The position numbers and the translations under genes are program-made. The notes beneath the pieces were generated by a model. That model was not told the origin of the DNA. It saw nothing but the letters and a program-made list of their open reading frames with translations, and searched no databases. A stretch of DNA of 64,000 nt from the NCBI GenBank assembly GCA_003024175.1, contig MDYQ01000080.1:40114-104113 (forward strand). Reading direction: 5' to 3'. This document shows positions 1 through 12,411 of the stretch, one piece after another (positions within the stretch are counted from its first letter, which is position 1; every line of letters begins with the position of its first letter). Source of the DNA: Planoprotostelium fungivorum (taxonomy: Eukaryota > Evosea > Variosea > Cavosteliida > Cavosteliaceae).

Positions 1-2962
1 TCAAATAGAACTCACCCAGAAAGACACCACCGTCCTTCTTCTTTCTCAAGACCATCTGAGATGTCTTACACAGGGGACACAATCTCACTGGTTTGTCGTT
101 TTGCTGGAGGTGATGAGGGGAGGTCATCGTCATGAGTCATGACGCTCACTTTCTTCGCGAGGGGACATTTGGCGGCGCACATGAAACAATTGAACGGTCG
201 ACTCATCTTATCTGGATCGACCTAAAGACATCAGCTCATGTCGATCGTCCGATGATGATCATGATCATCCATCGCGATCGTCATCACCTGATCGGCTGGT
301 GGGTGGTTTCTACAGTATGGACAGATGGAATAGAGTGACTTCTCCTACATATAGAGTCAGTGAATGAATGATCGACAAACATTCACTCCGTTGATTGATA
401 CCGGCTGAAAGTTGCAGAGAGGACACCTCTGATCCAAGGGTGTCACCTGACCCATGGGAGGTAACGGATAAGAAGAAGTACAAGTGGCACAGAACAATAC
501 TCTCGTTCTCTATGGAACATAAGAAGGTGAAGCATGAGACTCTTAAACTCACGTCTCCCTTGCTTCGAATGGACATCTTTCCGTTGCATTTTCCACAAGC
601 CGAAAAGTTTCTCGTCTCTTCGTCAAACTGTGTACCCTGCACGTTAAAGTATTTCTTGAACGCCTGAAAGAAAATCAACTCACGGAAGGTCCTCCATCTC
701 CACCTCATCCATGGTCGCCGCCCTCTCGATGGCCTGCATGAAGATCCTCTGATAAGCATCCAGTGCAGACTGCAACACTTGCTCTTTCGTCTTCGTTCCT
801 CGGCTGATGGCCACCATGTCCCTCTCCGTCTGATGACGTCACACCCAACCGTCTCGAACGTCTCTTGTTCTCACCTCCGCACGTAACTCTGGTTTTGATA
901 ACTCCAGGCCGATGGCATTATAACCTCCCACGAGGGCGACGCCGAGCGTGGTGGGCACGAAGAGCGCCGCCTTGTCCTTCTCAGCGTAGCCTCTGTTCTG
1001 TATCGTCTGGATGTGCTGTGCGATCGTTGCGTCGGTACCGATACCATTCTCGTGCATCATGGTGATGAGCTCTGCCTCGGAGAGGAGTGAAGGGGGTACG
1101 GTCTGACCCTGGGAGATGTCAGGGACTGAACGAATGGACTGCATACCTGATGGACTTCAAAAGAAGTGGGGACGAACGTTGTTCCCTCTTTGAAGTTGGG
1201 TATAGAGCGATCCGTCCATTTCTCGTAAGGAAAGACATCGAGCCAGTTGGTCTCTTGCACCATGAGACCTTTTGAATCATCAGTGACATCGGCGTGGAGA
1301 GATTCTCACCTTTCGTGGTGAATTTCTCGCCCGCAATGTCGATGGTGACCGTCGTCTCTTGACCGATGGCGTCCTTACTGCAACAAGCGAGAAAGTGTCT
1401 GACGATGTACGTGTACAACTCCTTCTCTCTTCCGTTCAGCCCTGTCGTATATTTCGTCGGATGAATGGGAGGGTGGGAGTTATCGTTGCTCTTTCCCTTC
1501 TTTGGAGGTAAGAATTTGTCTTGATCCAATAAGCTGAGGATGTTTCAGTGCGAGGACGATGACGAATCACTCACTCGGTGGCGTATTGACCCCAACCTGG
1601 ATCGTTTGTTTGCATTTGTATCAACGATTGGAAGTCGGTACCGTCCTGAAACACGTCCGTTTCAGTACGTGGATAGCTGATCCAACCCGCTTGGTACAAC
1701 TTCTCCGCGATCTGTTCGGTGGTTGGGATTTCGATGGGGATGAAATGTTCACCTTCATCGTTTCGTCGGAAGATATTCTCAGCTTACGTGCGGCTTGCTT
1801 CTGCAGCTCCACGGTTGTCATGGGAAATGGTCGACTGAAGGAGGTAAATATGGATCACGTGACCGAAATGAACTCACTATTTTCTCTTCGGTTGTGCATC
1901 CACAGAGGTGACCGTGGCCTTCAGATCGTCCATACAATTGAGGTAGATGCTGAGAGTGCACATACTGTCGTACAGTCTGATTCGGGACCAGTTGAAATCT
2001 GCGTACGATCCTTCTAATTCGACTGTACACTGAATCGTCCAGAAATCTTCCACGAGGAAATTCTGTATCTTCCAATATCGATCTACAACGAAGCCCAGTG
2101 TGGGAAACTGACACGGGCCTGCACACTTCAGATGTCGTCGGTCGATGATGGTTTCACACCATAGCTGATCAGTGAATCTTGAAGACCTTCGAACTTTGGC
2201 TGGTACCGTAATGTCAGATAGCGTGTGAAGGCTGCACCGATACGTAAGTCCAATTCCATACGCGTTTCGACGGCCAATGAATCCAATTCGTTCGGTGGCG
2301 TCAAGGTCTCCATAGCTCTGTAGATATCTCTGGAAGGAAATATTCAGACACCGCCGTGGATGCAAGATGATCACCCACCTTTCGTTGAGAGAGGAGAAGT
2401 GAGCACGAAGGACGATCATGTTCGGGTTGATCTTGAGACAGACTGACATGACTTCGAAGGCGATATTCTCTCCTTCACGATCGCAGTCCAGCCACAAGAC
2501 GAGATACCTCCGTGAGATGAGACACGATCGAATGCATGACGGCTTACTTGGCACCCCTCGATTCTCTCTGTAGATTCTTCTCGATATCCTCCATGTTGGC
2601 TGCCGTGAATCTCTCTATGGGTGCATGAAACAAATCGACAGGATCACATGAATTCCATCCCTGCACGTCTCAATATAAACGTTCCAGAAGGAATAAGAGC
2701 GCTCGCACCTTGTATTCTCCCACAAAGTCTGAACCCATCAGATGTCCACTGACAGACGTGAATTTCATCACGACGTTTTCGCCGTTCACTCGACTGTCGA
2801 ACTCCCACACAGGGTTGTACTTTCCAATTCCATTTCTCTGCACAAATGTTGAGAGCCCAATCCGATCACATATCTCACCCTTCGTTGATTACCGTGGGCT
2901 AATATCTCGGTGACTCCTTTGGCTACAGAGGGCTTCTCTGCAACGTTCAAGGCGAACACCAT
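1..2962 (-). CDS. TOP3A: DNA topoisomerase III alpha (TOP3A), 3' end outside window
   Basis: Type IA topoisomerase that passes single strands and, with a RecQ helicase and RMI proteins, dissolves recombination intermediates in the nucleus. Seen in order on the minus strand: ATG at 2960-2962 followed by FALNVAEKPSVAKGVTEIL (Toprim start), TSVSGHLMGSDF, the Toprim acidic motif LDCDREGENI (about 2460-2500), ISYGPCQFPTLGF, the active-site tyrosine motif ISYPRTET (about 1680), HPPIHPTKYTTG and YIVRHFLACCSKDAIGQ, then MMHENGIGTDATIAQHI. These match TOP3A rather than TOP3B. The C-terminus carries a string of zinc-finger pairs: CGKC, FCATC/CPLC, CPYC, CFMC and CPLC followed by MVLRKKKDGGVF. The coding frame runs off base 1. 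At least eight short introns are needed. Start chosen because the conserved N-terminus follows immediately. It is divergent from the HSBP1 gene. Confidence 0.92.
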
Positions 2963-3095
2963 GCACGTGAGATGTGATTACAATTGAAACGGATTTGATT
3001 TTGACTCCCGGAAAATTGGCGGGTAAGTTGCATTGTAGATTAAATCTCATTTTATCGCATTTATCAGCTTCATCATCGCATCGTACCTTGAAGAG

Positions 3096-3432
3096 ATGGC
3101 CGATAACAACAACAACGATGGAGAGCCACAGGATCTTGGAATTTTTGTGCAGAACCTAATCACTCAAATGGTGTGTTACATTGAAAATGTGTTGAGCCTT
3201 CTTCTGATTCAGAACAGCAAGGGCAATTTGAGAAGATGTCGGAAACTATTCTCGACAGAAGTGAGTCAGTCTCCTCTGAATGAATGGTATCTCATATTTG
3301 TGACTCACCTCTGCAATAGTTGACAACATGGGAGACAGAATTACTGTCTTGGAGAAATCTATGAACGACTTGGTCGCTCAAGCCAACAGCATCGAGGAAG
3401 CTAGAAACAACCAAAAGAAGTCTAACCAATAA
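3096..3432 (+). CDS. HSBP1: Heat shock factor-binding protein 1 (HSBP1)
   Basis: Small coiled-coil protein of a family that binds the HSF1 trimerisation domain and dampens the heat-shock response. Three exons, 3096-3170, 3218-3260 and 3320-3432, give 76 residues: exon 1 ends FVQNLITQM, exon 2 gives QGQFEKMSETILDR, exon 3 gives IDNMGDRITVLEKSMND. The heptad pattern and length fit the family (about 75 residues). The acceptor at 3217 was chosen over 3212 because only that frame keeps QGQFEKM. The TAA stop at 3430-3432 overlaps an AATAAA signal at 3431-3436. It is convergent with the next gene, 68 bp away, and 133 bp from the divergent TOP3A start. Confidence 0.88.
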
Positions 3433-3436
3433 TAAA
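3431..3436 (+). promoter_or_regulatory. AATAAA poly(A) signal overlapping the HSBP1 stop codon
   Basis: AATAAA shares two bases with the TAA stop, implying a very short 3' UTR. Confidence 0.5.
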
Positions 3437-3500
3437 GGGACAGTTGTACAGCGCCTCTCATCTATTCTGATTCCAATCGTGTATTCATCCTCCACGAATC

Positions 3501-6500
3501 TCATGCCACCATGATGTTCGATCGTCCAAATTCTTCCGCTTCGGGTTCCTTCCGTTTCGACTTGGCATAGAGCCAGTTGATGACGTAGGCAAAGATCATC
3601 ACACCAAAGATGATGAGGAACACCCACAACAGCGTCCAGAACGTGAAGGTGGCTGAGGGTGATGAGATGTAGAACGTAGTGAGGAATGTGATGCCGGAGA
3701 TGTCTCACCGTTGTTTGATTTCGGTTTTTCTAGCGGCAAGTCTGTTCCGTAGAGGTAGAAGAGAGGTCCTGAAGACACAGAGACACCCATCACACTTAAT
3801 GAGACACCATCGTGTCCCACATGGCTCTTCGGGTTGGAATTTAGACATCGAACGACACCCGAACGGAAGGTAGCCAGACATCCAGAAGCACCTGTAGAGG
3901 ATGAGTCGATGATGATGCAGATGATGACGCAGATGATGATGTACCTAATTGGTCACTCGGAACCACCACTCCGCAAGAGATATCCAACGTGAAGCCATCA
4001 TTCACATTATCTGTCTCCCTTTCAGCTCATCCTTCAGCATCACGAAGTGTGCATCACCTCTGATCTCAAAGACGCTCGATATGATCCTTCTATCGCTCCC
4101 TTCTTCACTGACACCCAGAGTGGCTAAGACACTATCCGCAACTGCATTCTCATCATCATCCGCTCTCCATCACATGAAAATAAATCCGCTCTCCATCAAA
4201 TGAATTCATCATGATAAAATAATAATCTCTCACCAGGGGAGATAGATACGTATCTGAGATTCTTCTGAATCTTCGCATTCTTGTACAATTTGATAGTGCA
4301 AGGTAAGATGTTCGAGGAAGAATTGTCATAAGCCAGGGTTAACGTCGTGTCCTTTGCCGTGCTGACAGTCACGTTGGCGTGCACCACCTTCGTCTGAGAA
4401 GGTGCCTGTACATCGTGAGAAAAGTCGATGAAATCTCCCCACCTCGGGACAACTTGCCCTACAAGTGGAGTCGAAACATCTGACGGTGCTGTTCGAGCAG
4501 GTGCAATCGTTCGCGTCACCCACACAGCCCCCGGATGGACACTACAACGAGTCAATTTCATTTTCCACGATTTCTCACCATGATTTGACCCAGTGGACAG
4601 CCGTTGTAGTGGAGACAACTCTCTGTCGTACCATTCTGGATGCATCTACCGTCAGGACACAATCTGTACCCCGCACCACAACCATCTTCTGCACACACTC
4701 CATCCTTTGACTGACACCCACTCTGACACCTACGCACTCAGTGGATGACGAGTGATGACGTCATCACCTCTTTGGGTATTCGACCGGGCAGGCGGGGGTG
4801 GGTGGACATCGCTCTGAGCAGCTTCCGTCCCAGCATCTTGTGAGGTTTCCGCAGGAATTTGGATTGGAGGAGTAACATTCTTGGGCAGAGGTGCCACACT
4901 TTGCGTCGAAGCAGAGGAACGGCTGAGAGGGAGGGCATTGAACGGAGGATGAGCAGAAGCTGAAATTGTCGAAGCACAGAGTGGATCCCGCACATCTGAT
5001 CCATCGCATGAGAAGACGATCGCGATCGTGATCGAGATGTGATGATCATCGTTCTGATGATGTATGGCTCACCTGACGGGTTGAAGGAGGGGACACACGT
5101 CCGTAGAAACGTGTTGCGTCACCGTTTGCAGCACCATGAGATCGTGAGACGTACCGGTGGACATGTACAAGTTGGTCGTTTCGTTCAGATTCCACCTCGC
5201 GATGACTTCCTCCTTACCACAATCATATATCGTTCCGTTGACTGCATCCATTCACCGAACGAAACGAAATGTCGAGGAAAACTCACGTGTAGCGACGACG
5301 GAGCCGCGAACGCCCGAACTGATGGACATGACATGGTCGTGATCAGTGAAGATGGGTTTCGATACCTTGTCTCTCTCGCTCGATTTGTGACAGAGTCTTC
5401 CGTTGGTGTTGTTACCGACCGAGATGACTCTGCCATCACCTGATGGACGATGAGATGATCTCATCTACATCGTGATGTGATCGTGATGATCGTGATCACG
5501 ATGAGACTCACTGAGGAGATAGAGGGCAGCCTCGCTGATTCTGACGTCTACAACGGTGGCATCACCCAACATACCTTCGATTTCTGTCAGGCGGGTGGGA
5601 GAGCGAGTGGTTTGATTGAGAATTCCTGGAAATTCCCCCCAACCGTAGATGGATCGGCCGTCGGAGGAGACGGACGACGTGAAGCTGAAATTTCGGGTTA
5701 CGCATGATCACGTGATGCACTCTCACCTCTTGTAGGCCGCGATGAGACTCATCGTTTGTTCGAGTGGAACCTTTATCAAAATCAATCGTCACGTCCATCA
5801 TATCATCAACACTTCATCCATCATCACTCGTATCATCACATCCACCATCGTATCATTACCAATTCTCGATTTGAATTCACCTTTTCTGGAATATTCCTGG
5901 AATCATCCGTACCAAGGCCCAGCCCCGGACCTCTACCACAAGTGTATACCCTCCCATCATCTACAACGAGTCATCTCTAAATTCGATCTACAACTCTCAC
6001 TGGTCAGGAACATGGAATGTTCCTCTCCCGCTGCCGCCTGACACCGAGATCAGAAGACGTTATCATGATGATGGTAGATCATGTATGAACTCACTTGTTT
6101 CAATGTCTCATCAAAAAACCAATAGATCCAGTAGGGGCTGGCGATTGTATTTTCGACGGACCTTCCGTTGCACAATCTCCCTCCATCCCCAACACCCCAG
6201 CTGATGGTGAGGTCAGCGATGATGAGAGATGTGTACCTGTGGTTCGTCTCTTCTTCTCACCTGTAAGCGAATCCTTCTTCTAATGAAGAGTCAGATATGT
6301 CGGGTCGATCGATTATCATGATGTGTCTCACCAGTCAGGACGAGGACGTGTCTGGTACCGATATATACCTGTATCGAAGTGTTGAGGGGATGGTCTTAGC
6401 ATGTTCGAGAACATACCCTCTTGGCTTTATCTATGCCAGAGACTCTCTTTGGCTCGTGATATTCCCAGTTATCATATCTACCCGTACCCAACAGTCCAAT

Positions 6501-6862
6501 TCTTCCATCTGAACCTCTCAATCGATGATCACAACTTGAATCATCGACTCACTGCTTCCAAAAGAATATAGACGACCGTCAGCTGTATTTATCAGTCGGT
6601 GTCGCAAAGTCACCATCTCACCTGCTACTGCAAATGATACCAGAGGACCAGCTGCGACATTCGTGATGTCCAACCCCAGTAACTCTTGAATGGGTGTCGG
6701 ATCATCGATCGTCTCTGTCTTTTCCACACTCAATTCTCCTTTCGATGCCGACCCCCAGCCATAAGTTCCAATCAGAGTCATTTGCTTGTCCGCAGAAGCG
6801 TTAGATAGAAGAAATAGGTGACATATTGAGATGATGCAGAAGAGAGACCTGATTACTCTCAT
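3501..6862 (-). CDS. RCC1-repeat and cysteine-rich single-pass membrane protein
   Basis: Probable type I cell-surface protein of unknown ligand. The ATG at 6860-6862 opens a signal peptide (MRVIRSLFCIISICHLFLL). About five RCC1-type blades follow, each with a G-rich strand: IGTYGWGSASKGELS, DGRIGLLGTGRYD, DGRVYTCGRGPGLGLG, SIYGWGEFPGILNQ, DGRVISVGNNTNGRL. Then come Cys-rich repeats of the form CxDGxCxxxCP (about 4440-5010), such as CWDGSCSERCPP and CPDGRCIQNG, and a Ser/Thr-rich stretch. One membrane helix (FWTLLWVFLIIFGVMIFAYV, about 3600) and a charged tail ending EEFGRSNIMVA close the protein. At least ten short introns. The architecture suggests a receptor or adhesion molecule; no catalytic domain is visible in the tail. 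The family is unnamed to me. Confidence 0.75.
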
Positions 6863-7403
6863 CCCATAGACTCTCCTGTGCGTGGTGGCAATACAATTCC
6901 AAATGTTTCAAATAATACGGATTGTAACAGAACCCTGCATGACAAGATTTATACTGTGCTCATGAAATGGAGCATTTGAACGACATCCTGTGCATTTTTC
7001 GTCCATATGGACTTGTAACTGAAGATGGAGTCTGCTCATTTATGTCCGTCTGAGGCTAAATATATCTTCATTATCTCTGAGACCCTCACTAGAGCAAACG
7101 ACGCCACCACTGACTCGTGATCAACCCTAGCATCACGCACGACCAGCTGATACCGATGTAAAAATTTAAAAAATCCAAAAAAAAAAGCAGCAAGCATCCT
7201 GCGATCTCTCAGATGTCTGCCTCGTTACACGAAGCTTTTAGAGGATGTTTGATGGCATCGATAGAGAATCTTCACGTCCAGCTCAGAGAGATCCTCGTTG
7301 TTTCTTTTCGGAATAAAATTTTTATTGCAATGAAAACGGCGGTTGGCGGTGTGCAAATCATTATGTTGAGAGCACAGTCCTGAACAGGCTGCAAACCAAC
7401 AAC
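6863..7403. other. Intergenic region between divergent genes
   Basis: 541 bp holding the promoters of the RCC1/Cys-rich gene (minus) and the U-box gene (plus). An A-rich run lies near 7157-7190. I see no further gene. Confidence 0.5.
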
Positions 7404-8410
7404 ATGTAAGTATCTCACTTACTCTCATTCTCACACACACATCTACACTTACATACCACATACACACACCACCACCTCTTCGTCACAAGCACAGCCACTC
7501 ACAGCATCTTCTTCTCTCATGGTCATCCTTCCACACAGACTGACTTATTATAGGAGCACACAAAGAACTCAGCTTCGTACCAGACAATGCAGGGCCAGAC
7601 GCCAGACGCAACTGCACCAGAGCGAACGCGAAGAAGTGCAGATCAACCGTGACGGCCTCGCCGAGCAACTCGACCAGCTCGAGAAGTCTTTCAAAGAGGT
7701 AACACTCACCCCACCCCCTTCACCTCACTGACCGACGTACAGAACGAGACCAGACTGAAGGACTACGAAGAGTCCATCGAGGCCGCCAGACGTTTCATAG
7801 AGAAGGTCACGGCCGACCGCGTCAAAGTGGCCAAGCTAGTCGATGAAGTGAGATCGGAGGTCGAGCGCAAACGAAACGGTGTGGCTGATGCCGATCGTAG
7901 GCTTCGTTCCTATGACGAACTCCTTCAGCAAGACAGACAGAGAGAGGCAGACATCACCAAAGATGAACCCACTTGGATTGCTTCTGCCGCCCAGGGAGCA
8001 TTCAGAAGGTAAGAACGAGAGGACCTTCCACAGACACTGAATCGACTTTCAGATTGAAGACAGCCATGGCCGACAGCGTCAACGCCTGCATCAAGATATC
8101 GACCGCCAGACCCAGTGCTGCCGGAAAGAGGAAGGTATCTGCACAGGCCAACAGAGGTCCTGCCAAGAGGAAGTTTGTGGAAGTCATCGAGGACGACTTG
8201 CTCTGCCCCATATCAAAGGAGTTGATGTCCGATCCAGTCCTGACGGTGGACGGCCACACGTACGACAGAACCAACATTGTCGCTTGGTTCGAAAGAGGCA
8301 ACAGACGCTCGCCCACGACCAACCTTGTCCTGGAGAGCTTCAATTTGATCCCCAACCACAGGGTCAAGTCCCTTGTTCAGTCTTACAGAGAGAAGAGATC
8401 GATCGTATGA
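7404..8410 (+). CDS. U-box domain protein with N-terminal coiled coil (putative E3 ubiquitin ligase)
   Basis: A U-box recruits an E2 enzyme to ubiquitinate substrates. The C-terminal 70 residues form a classic U-box: DLLCPISKELMSDPVLTVDG, HTYDRTNIVAWFERG, SPTTNLVL, LIPNHRVKSLV. The first 150 residues are charged and heptad-rich (QLDQLEKSFKE, RRFIEKVTADRVKVAKL), likely a coiled coil. Exons are about 7554-7697, 7741-8009 and 8053-8410. The frame of exon 2 is open to its acceptor at 7553 without a good ATG. If the 7406-7553 intron is removed, AT at 7404-7405 joins G at 7554 to give an in-frame ATG, so the start codon appears split. TGA at 8408-8410. It is convergent with CFAP61, 49 bp away. Confidence 0.8.
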
Positions 8411-8459
8411 ACAATGTAAATGATTGTGAATGGGTTCTTCTTCTTTGTGTAGAGTTTCT

Positions 8460-11400
8460 TTATACATCCAACGGCTTTCCTTCGATCATATACGTGTTCA
8501 ACTCTTGTTGGTTCTTCTTGATGTGCTCGATGAGTTTCGCCTGTAGGGCTAATTTGATCCAATTGGGAATGGATTTAGACAATTGTTCGCTCAAGTCTTG
8601 CACACCTACCGAGTTCAGTTCGATTCCTATCAAAACTCTTCACCTTCAACCAATTTCTGGTCGACTGTCTCCGCGATCAATTTCTTCAGTTCCAGAAGTT
8701 CCGGTTGATTCTCGTCGAACGTCGACTTCAAATCTGAATGCAATTGGTTGAAACCATCGTGGAACAAGGCCAGAGCCCATTTTTCGTCAAAATAAGCCGA
8801 GAAGTCTTTGATTGAACCCTCGTCATACCTATTCACGTCAGCCAATTACGCCTGTTCTCCTCACCTCTGTATCAATTGATTCATGTTCTTCTCGTGGACT
8901 CCAATGAGGGAGATCAATTTGAGTGAAGTCCTGTACAACCCTTCGCTCACGGTGGAATCGTTGACCAGACGGTCCAAGTGAGTTACCGTGTCGACATATC
9001 CGTAGACATCGACGTGAATCCAGATCTTCCCATGATCTCCGCAATTGCTCTCCAGATCTCTTCCCTGAAGCCGTCACCATCGCTGACGAATGAAATGCGG
9101 ACGATGTCTCTCACCTTCTCCAATAAGGATAGTGAATGACCGATTCTTGGTCTGGAACAGTGCATGTAATGGATTCCACCAGGTAAGACGCACCCTCTCG
9201 ATTTCGATTCTTTGAACTTGACCGTTGTGTTCCCTCCAACTTCTTCGAAGCCTTGGACGTGTCTCAAGAGCGTGTTGGCCAGCTGACTTGGCGTGAGTCG
9301 CAGGATCGTGGCGAGAACGTTCTCACCCTCACACCTAACTCTCTCGAATTATAATGAGCGAACGGAGCATCTGTGGGATTGTTGTTGTGAGTCGAGTGTC
9401 CGTATTTGGCCGCCTTTCCGATGGAATAGATGCAAGGATCGTTCGTTCTGAATTCAGAATCGACGACGAGCCTCCCGTCGTACACGAGACAGCTCTCCAT
9501 GATGGCCTGGAAGAGATAATCGTCCACACCTGATGACTTCATAAACACCACGACATCATCTCCAACTCACCCAGCGATTCGTGGTCGCAACAGAGTAACA
9601 GCTGGCAATCTATCCTAGCTTCTCTTCCTCCCTCCGTGATGGGCTCCAGTATGACAGTGGAAATGGTTCCCTCGATGACTTCTACGCTCTTGATCTTCAT
9701 CTCTATGATAGTCTCGACTCCCTCTTCACTCATCCTGCTCCGAACGGCCTCGTAGATATGATCACGGTGAAAGACGTTCTCGCTCGAAGAAGTCGAGTGG
9801 TTGACGTGCACGATCTGATTTCCCTTCAAGCCTCGAGTCAAGAGAGCTTCAATGCAAGCGTAGCTCTCCAGCGTACCTCCCAAGCTGATCTCAAGGTCAG
9901 GGGTGGGAGAGTGATGATTCACTCACACTACGGCCTTCCAATCTTCCTCGAATCGAGCGATTGTGTCGATGCAGGCATCTACTTCATTGTACCGATAAGC
10001 TGAGTCGAGATCAGACGTGGTGAATCGATCGATCGACTCACAGGGAGCGTATACTCCGTGCACCGTTGGATTCTGACCCGGAGGCCCGAACAGCTTCGTG
10101 TAGGTTTGCTCTTGCATGCCTGGAACTAATAATAGCTCATCGTAAGATAAGATCGTTCCATCCAAGAGAGTGACCTCCTTCCTCGTGCGATCGATGCGGA
10201 CCACGTGACTCTGGTAGACTCGCACCTTCCAACCGTTACGGTTCGAAATTCAAATCTCCCTCCACCTTGTCTTCCAGACGTATCTGATCCAACTCGTGAG
10301 GGGCATAACAGTACGAATCGCATTGAAATGAACCCCTTCCTCTCTTTTCCCTGACGATGCCCTCCGGAGAGATGAGAGTGATTCCTATCGATGTCATTTC
10401 TCTAGATGGATGTGGAAGGCTCACCCGTAAATTGGATGTCTCTGATGTGGGAGAGTTGTTCGATGACAGAGAGGCCGATGTCACCACCGCCCACGATGAT
10501 GATCCTTCCGTTGTGGTAGCTCCTGGGGAAACAGATCTCACCGATAGGTAAGATGGACAAGGAGTGATAACCGTCCAATAGATAAGGGACGATGTATCTA
10601 TCACAGAGTGAGACATGTCATCCGCGTTATGGTGTATGATGAACGTAAATGAAAATGTGTAAATGAGGAAACTGAATCAGCTCACTGTTTCCTTCTTTGC
10701 ACTGAAATCATCTCTGAATAAACCCATGGGAATGATAATTGATCGTTGCACAAAGCGAAGATGCAAGTGGTTCCGGTGATCTTTAACAACTCCTGACGAT
10801 CTGTTTAGAAGAAGGTTGAAATATATTCTCACCCTCAATATCTTCCTCTTCACACTGGAATAATGTGGGTGAATCTCGAACCGTTTGAGGATCAAGTGAC
10901 GACCGTGATGATGATCGTGATCGATCAACTCGTCTAACTTGTAATTCGAACGCAATTGATCGATGGGTATCTGATGGGGTCACACGAATAATTCGAGACT
11001 AGCGTCACCTCTGAACTGGTGAGAACGTAACCGATATCTTCATCTCCCGCTCTCAGGAGGTACATCTTCTCGACCGAATCTTCTTGCATCAGGGCGTCCC
11101 AATCAGTAGTTGTATCTTCTCCCTGGTGATCGTCTCAGTGCTGGTGATGAAACGATTGATGATGTGATGATGATGCGATAACAACATGTGATGACCAGGT
11201 AGAGTGGTGATCGATGACGATCCGATCATGATGGATGAAACCTCACCTCTTCGAGCGTTTCCTTCAGCTTTTTCTTCTGCTCGAAGTCTGGCGAGACGAT
11301 AGACAGTGTCTTCTGTATGGAGTTGTGGTGCATGATGTACAGGGCAAAGGGAGCATTGCTGTCCATGGATGATGGAACGAACTGCATGAAGGAAGAGAGA

Positions 11401-12411
11401 GGATTCGACCCAGTCTGGTGAAGTGTCGTGAAGAGGATGTAATCACGATTTGGAAACTCTTCAAAGGCGTACTGTACAGAATTGAGACGTCGCCGTCAAA
11501 CATCGCATCACCTGGAAGAACTCGTAAGCTTGAGATGCCAGCTGGGGTTGAATGCAGAAGAGATTGATTGCCGCTCCGTTTAATTCTTCGTTGCCGTTGA
11601 GAGATAAGAGGTCTGCGTAATCTTCTAACAGGAAACTGGATCGCAGTTGCTCGATGTCAGCTTGGGTCGATAGACTCTTGCGGCATGTCAGAGATGTGAT
11701 GATGAACTGGACCCACCATCATACCGATAGCTCTACCGTCTATCTCCGCCACGAGAGTCTTATTGTGTTCATCTTGCTCTGCGATCAATTTGGCCAAGAA
11801 ATAATCCTGGAGGAGAGTATCTCCATTGTTTTGGAAGATGGGGATCAGATCGTCGTGATCTTCGACTCTCGCTCTGCGAATACGAATGCCATTGACACAT
11901 CTATAAAGGTCAGCTCTGACTTCTGTCCACAGATCACCTGGCTCTCGTGCACAAGATGAGGTTGCCACCCTCCAGTGGAACTGTGAAAAGTGTTGTCAAC
12001 CAATCTGGACAAACACTAGCATCGATGATGATCGAGTTCGATTGCGGCAGCAGCGAGAACGTTTCTTTCAGAAGATGCGATGCCAACTCCACAGACGATG
12101 CGGCTATACTATGTAGCCATACTGCACCCTGAAGAAGTCATGATAGGTCGTCTCTTTTTGCTCACATTATCTTGGTATAACTGTTTTTGTGGAGGCTGAT
12201 CGGAGACCGAGATGAATCCAATCGTCTGCCCCTGAGGAGATATTGCGATAAGTGACAAGAGAGTTGTTTCACTGGTTGCTTCAGTCGAATGCGATGTGAA
12301 GATCTCTCACATCAGAGAGGAAGAGGCAGAGGATAAAGCACAGAATATCTTCTCTTTGAACAGATTGTCGATGGACTTTCCATCAGAGCGCTGTGCTCTT
12401 CGAACGTCCAT
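8460..12411 (-). CDS. CFAP61: Cilia- and flagella-associated protein 61 (CFAP61) homologue
   Basis: Conserved axonemal protein of the calmodulin- and spoke-associated complex at the base of radial spokes. The start (12409-12411) gives MDVRRAQRSDGKSIDNLFKE, and after a phase-matched intron TLLSLIAISPQGQTIGFISV, an N-acetyltransferase-like half. The family signature IRRARVEDHDDLIPIFQ is at about 11860. The C-terminal half resembles an FAD/NAD(P)-binding oxidoreductase: YDELLLVPGMQEQTY, GGTLESYACIEALL, then YDGRLVVDSEFRTNDPCIYS, a CFAP61 hallmark. The last exon ends with a helical segment and TAA at 8460-8462. Many introns of about 40 nt. Its presence argues for a motile flagellum in the life cycle. 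Confidence 0.85.

Noticed and set aside
1-2962. TOP3B assignment
   Set aside because: Parts of the zinc-finger tail resemble TOP3B, but the catalytic core motifs (HPPIHPTKY, RHFLACCSKDA, CQFPTLGFVV) match TOP3A.
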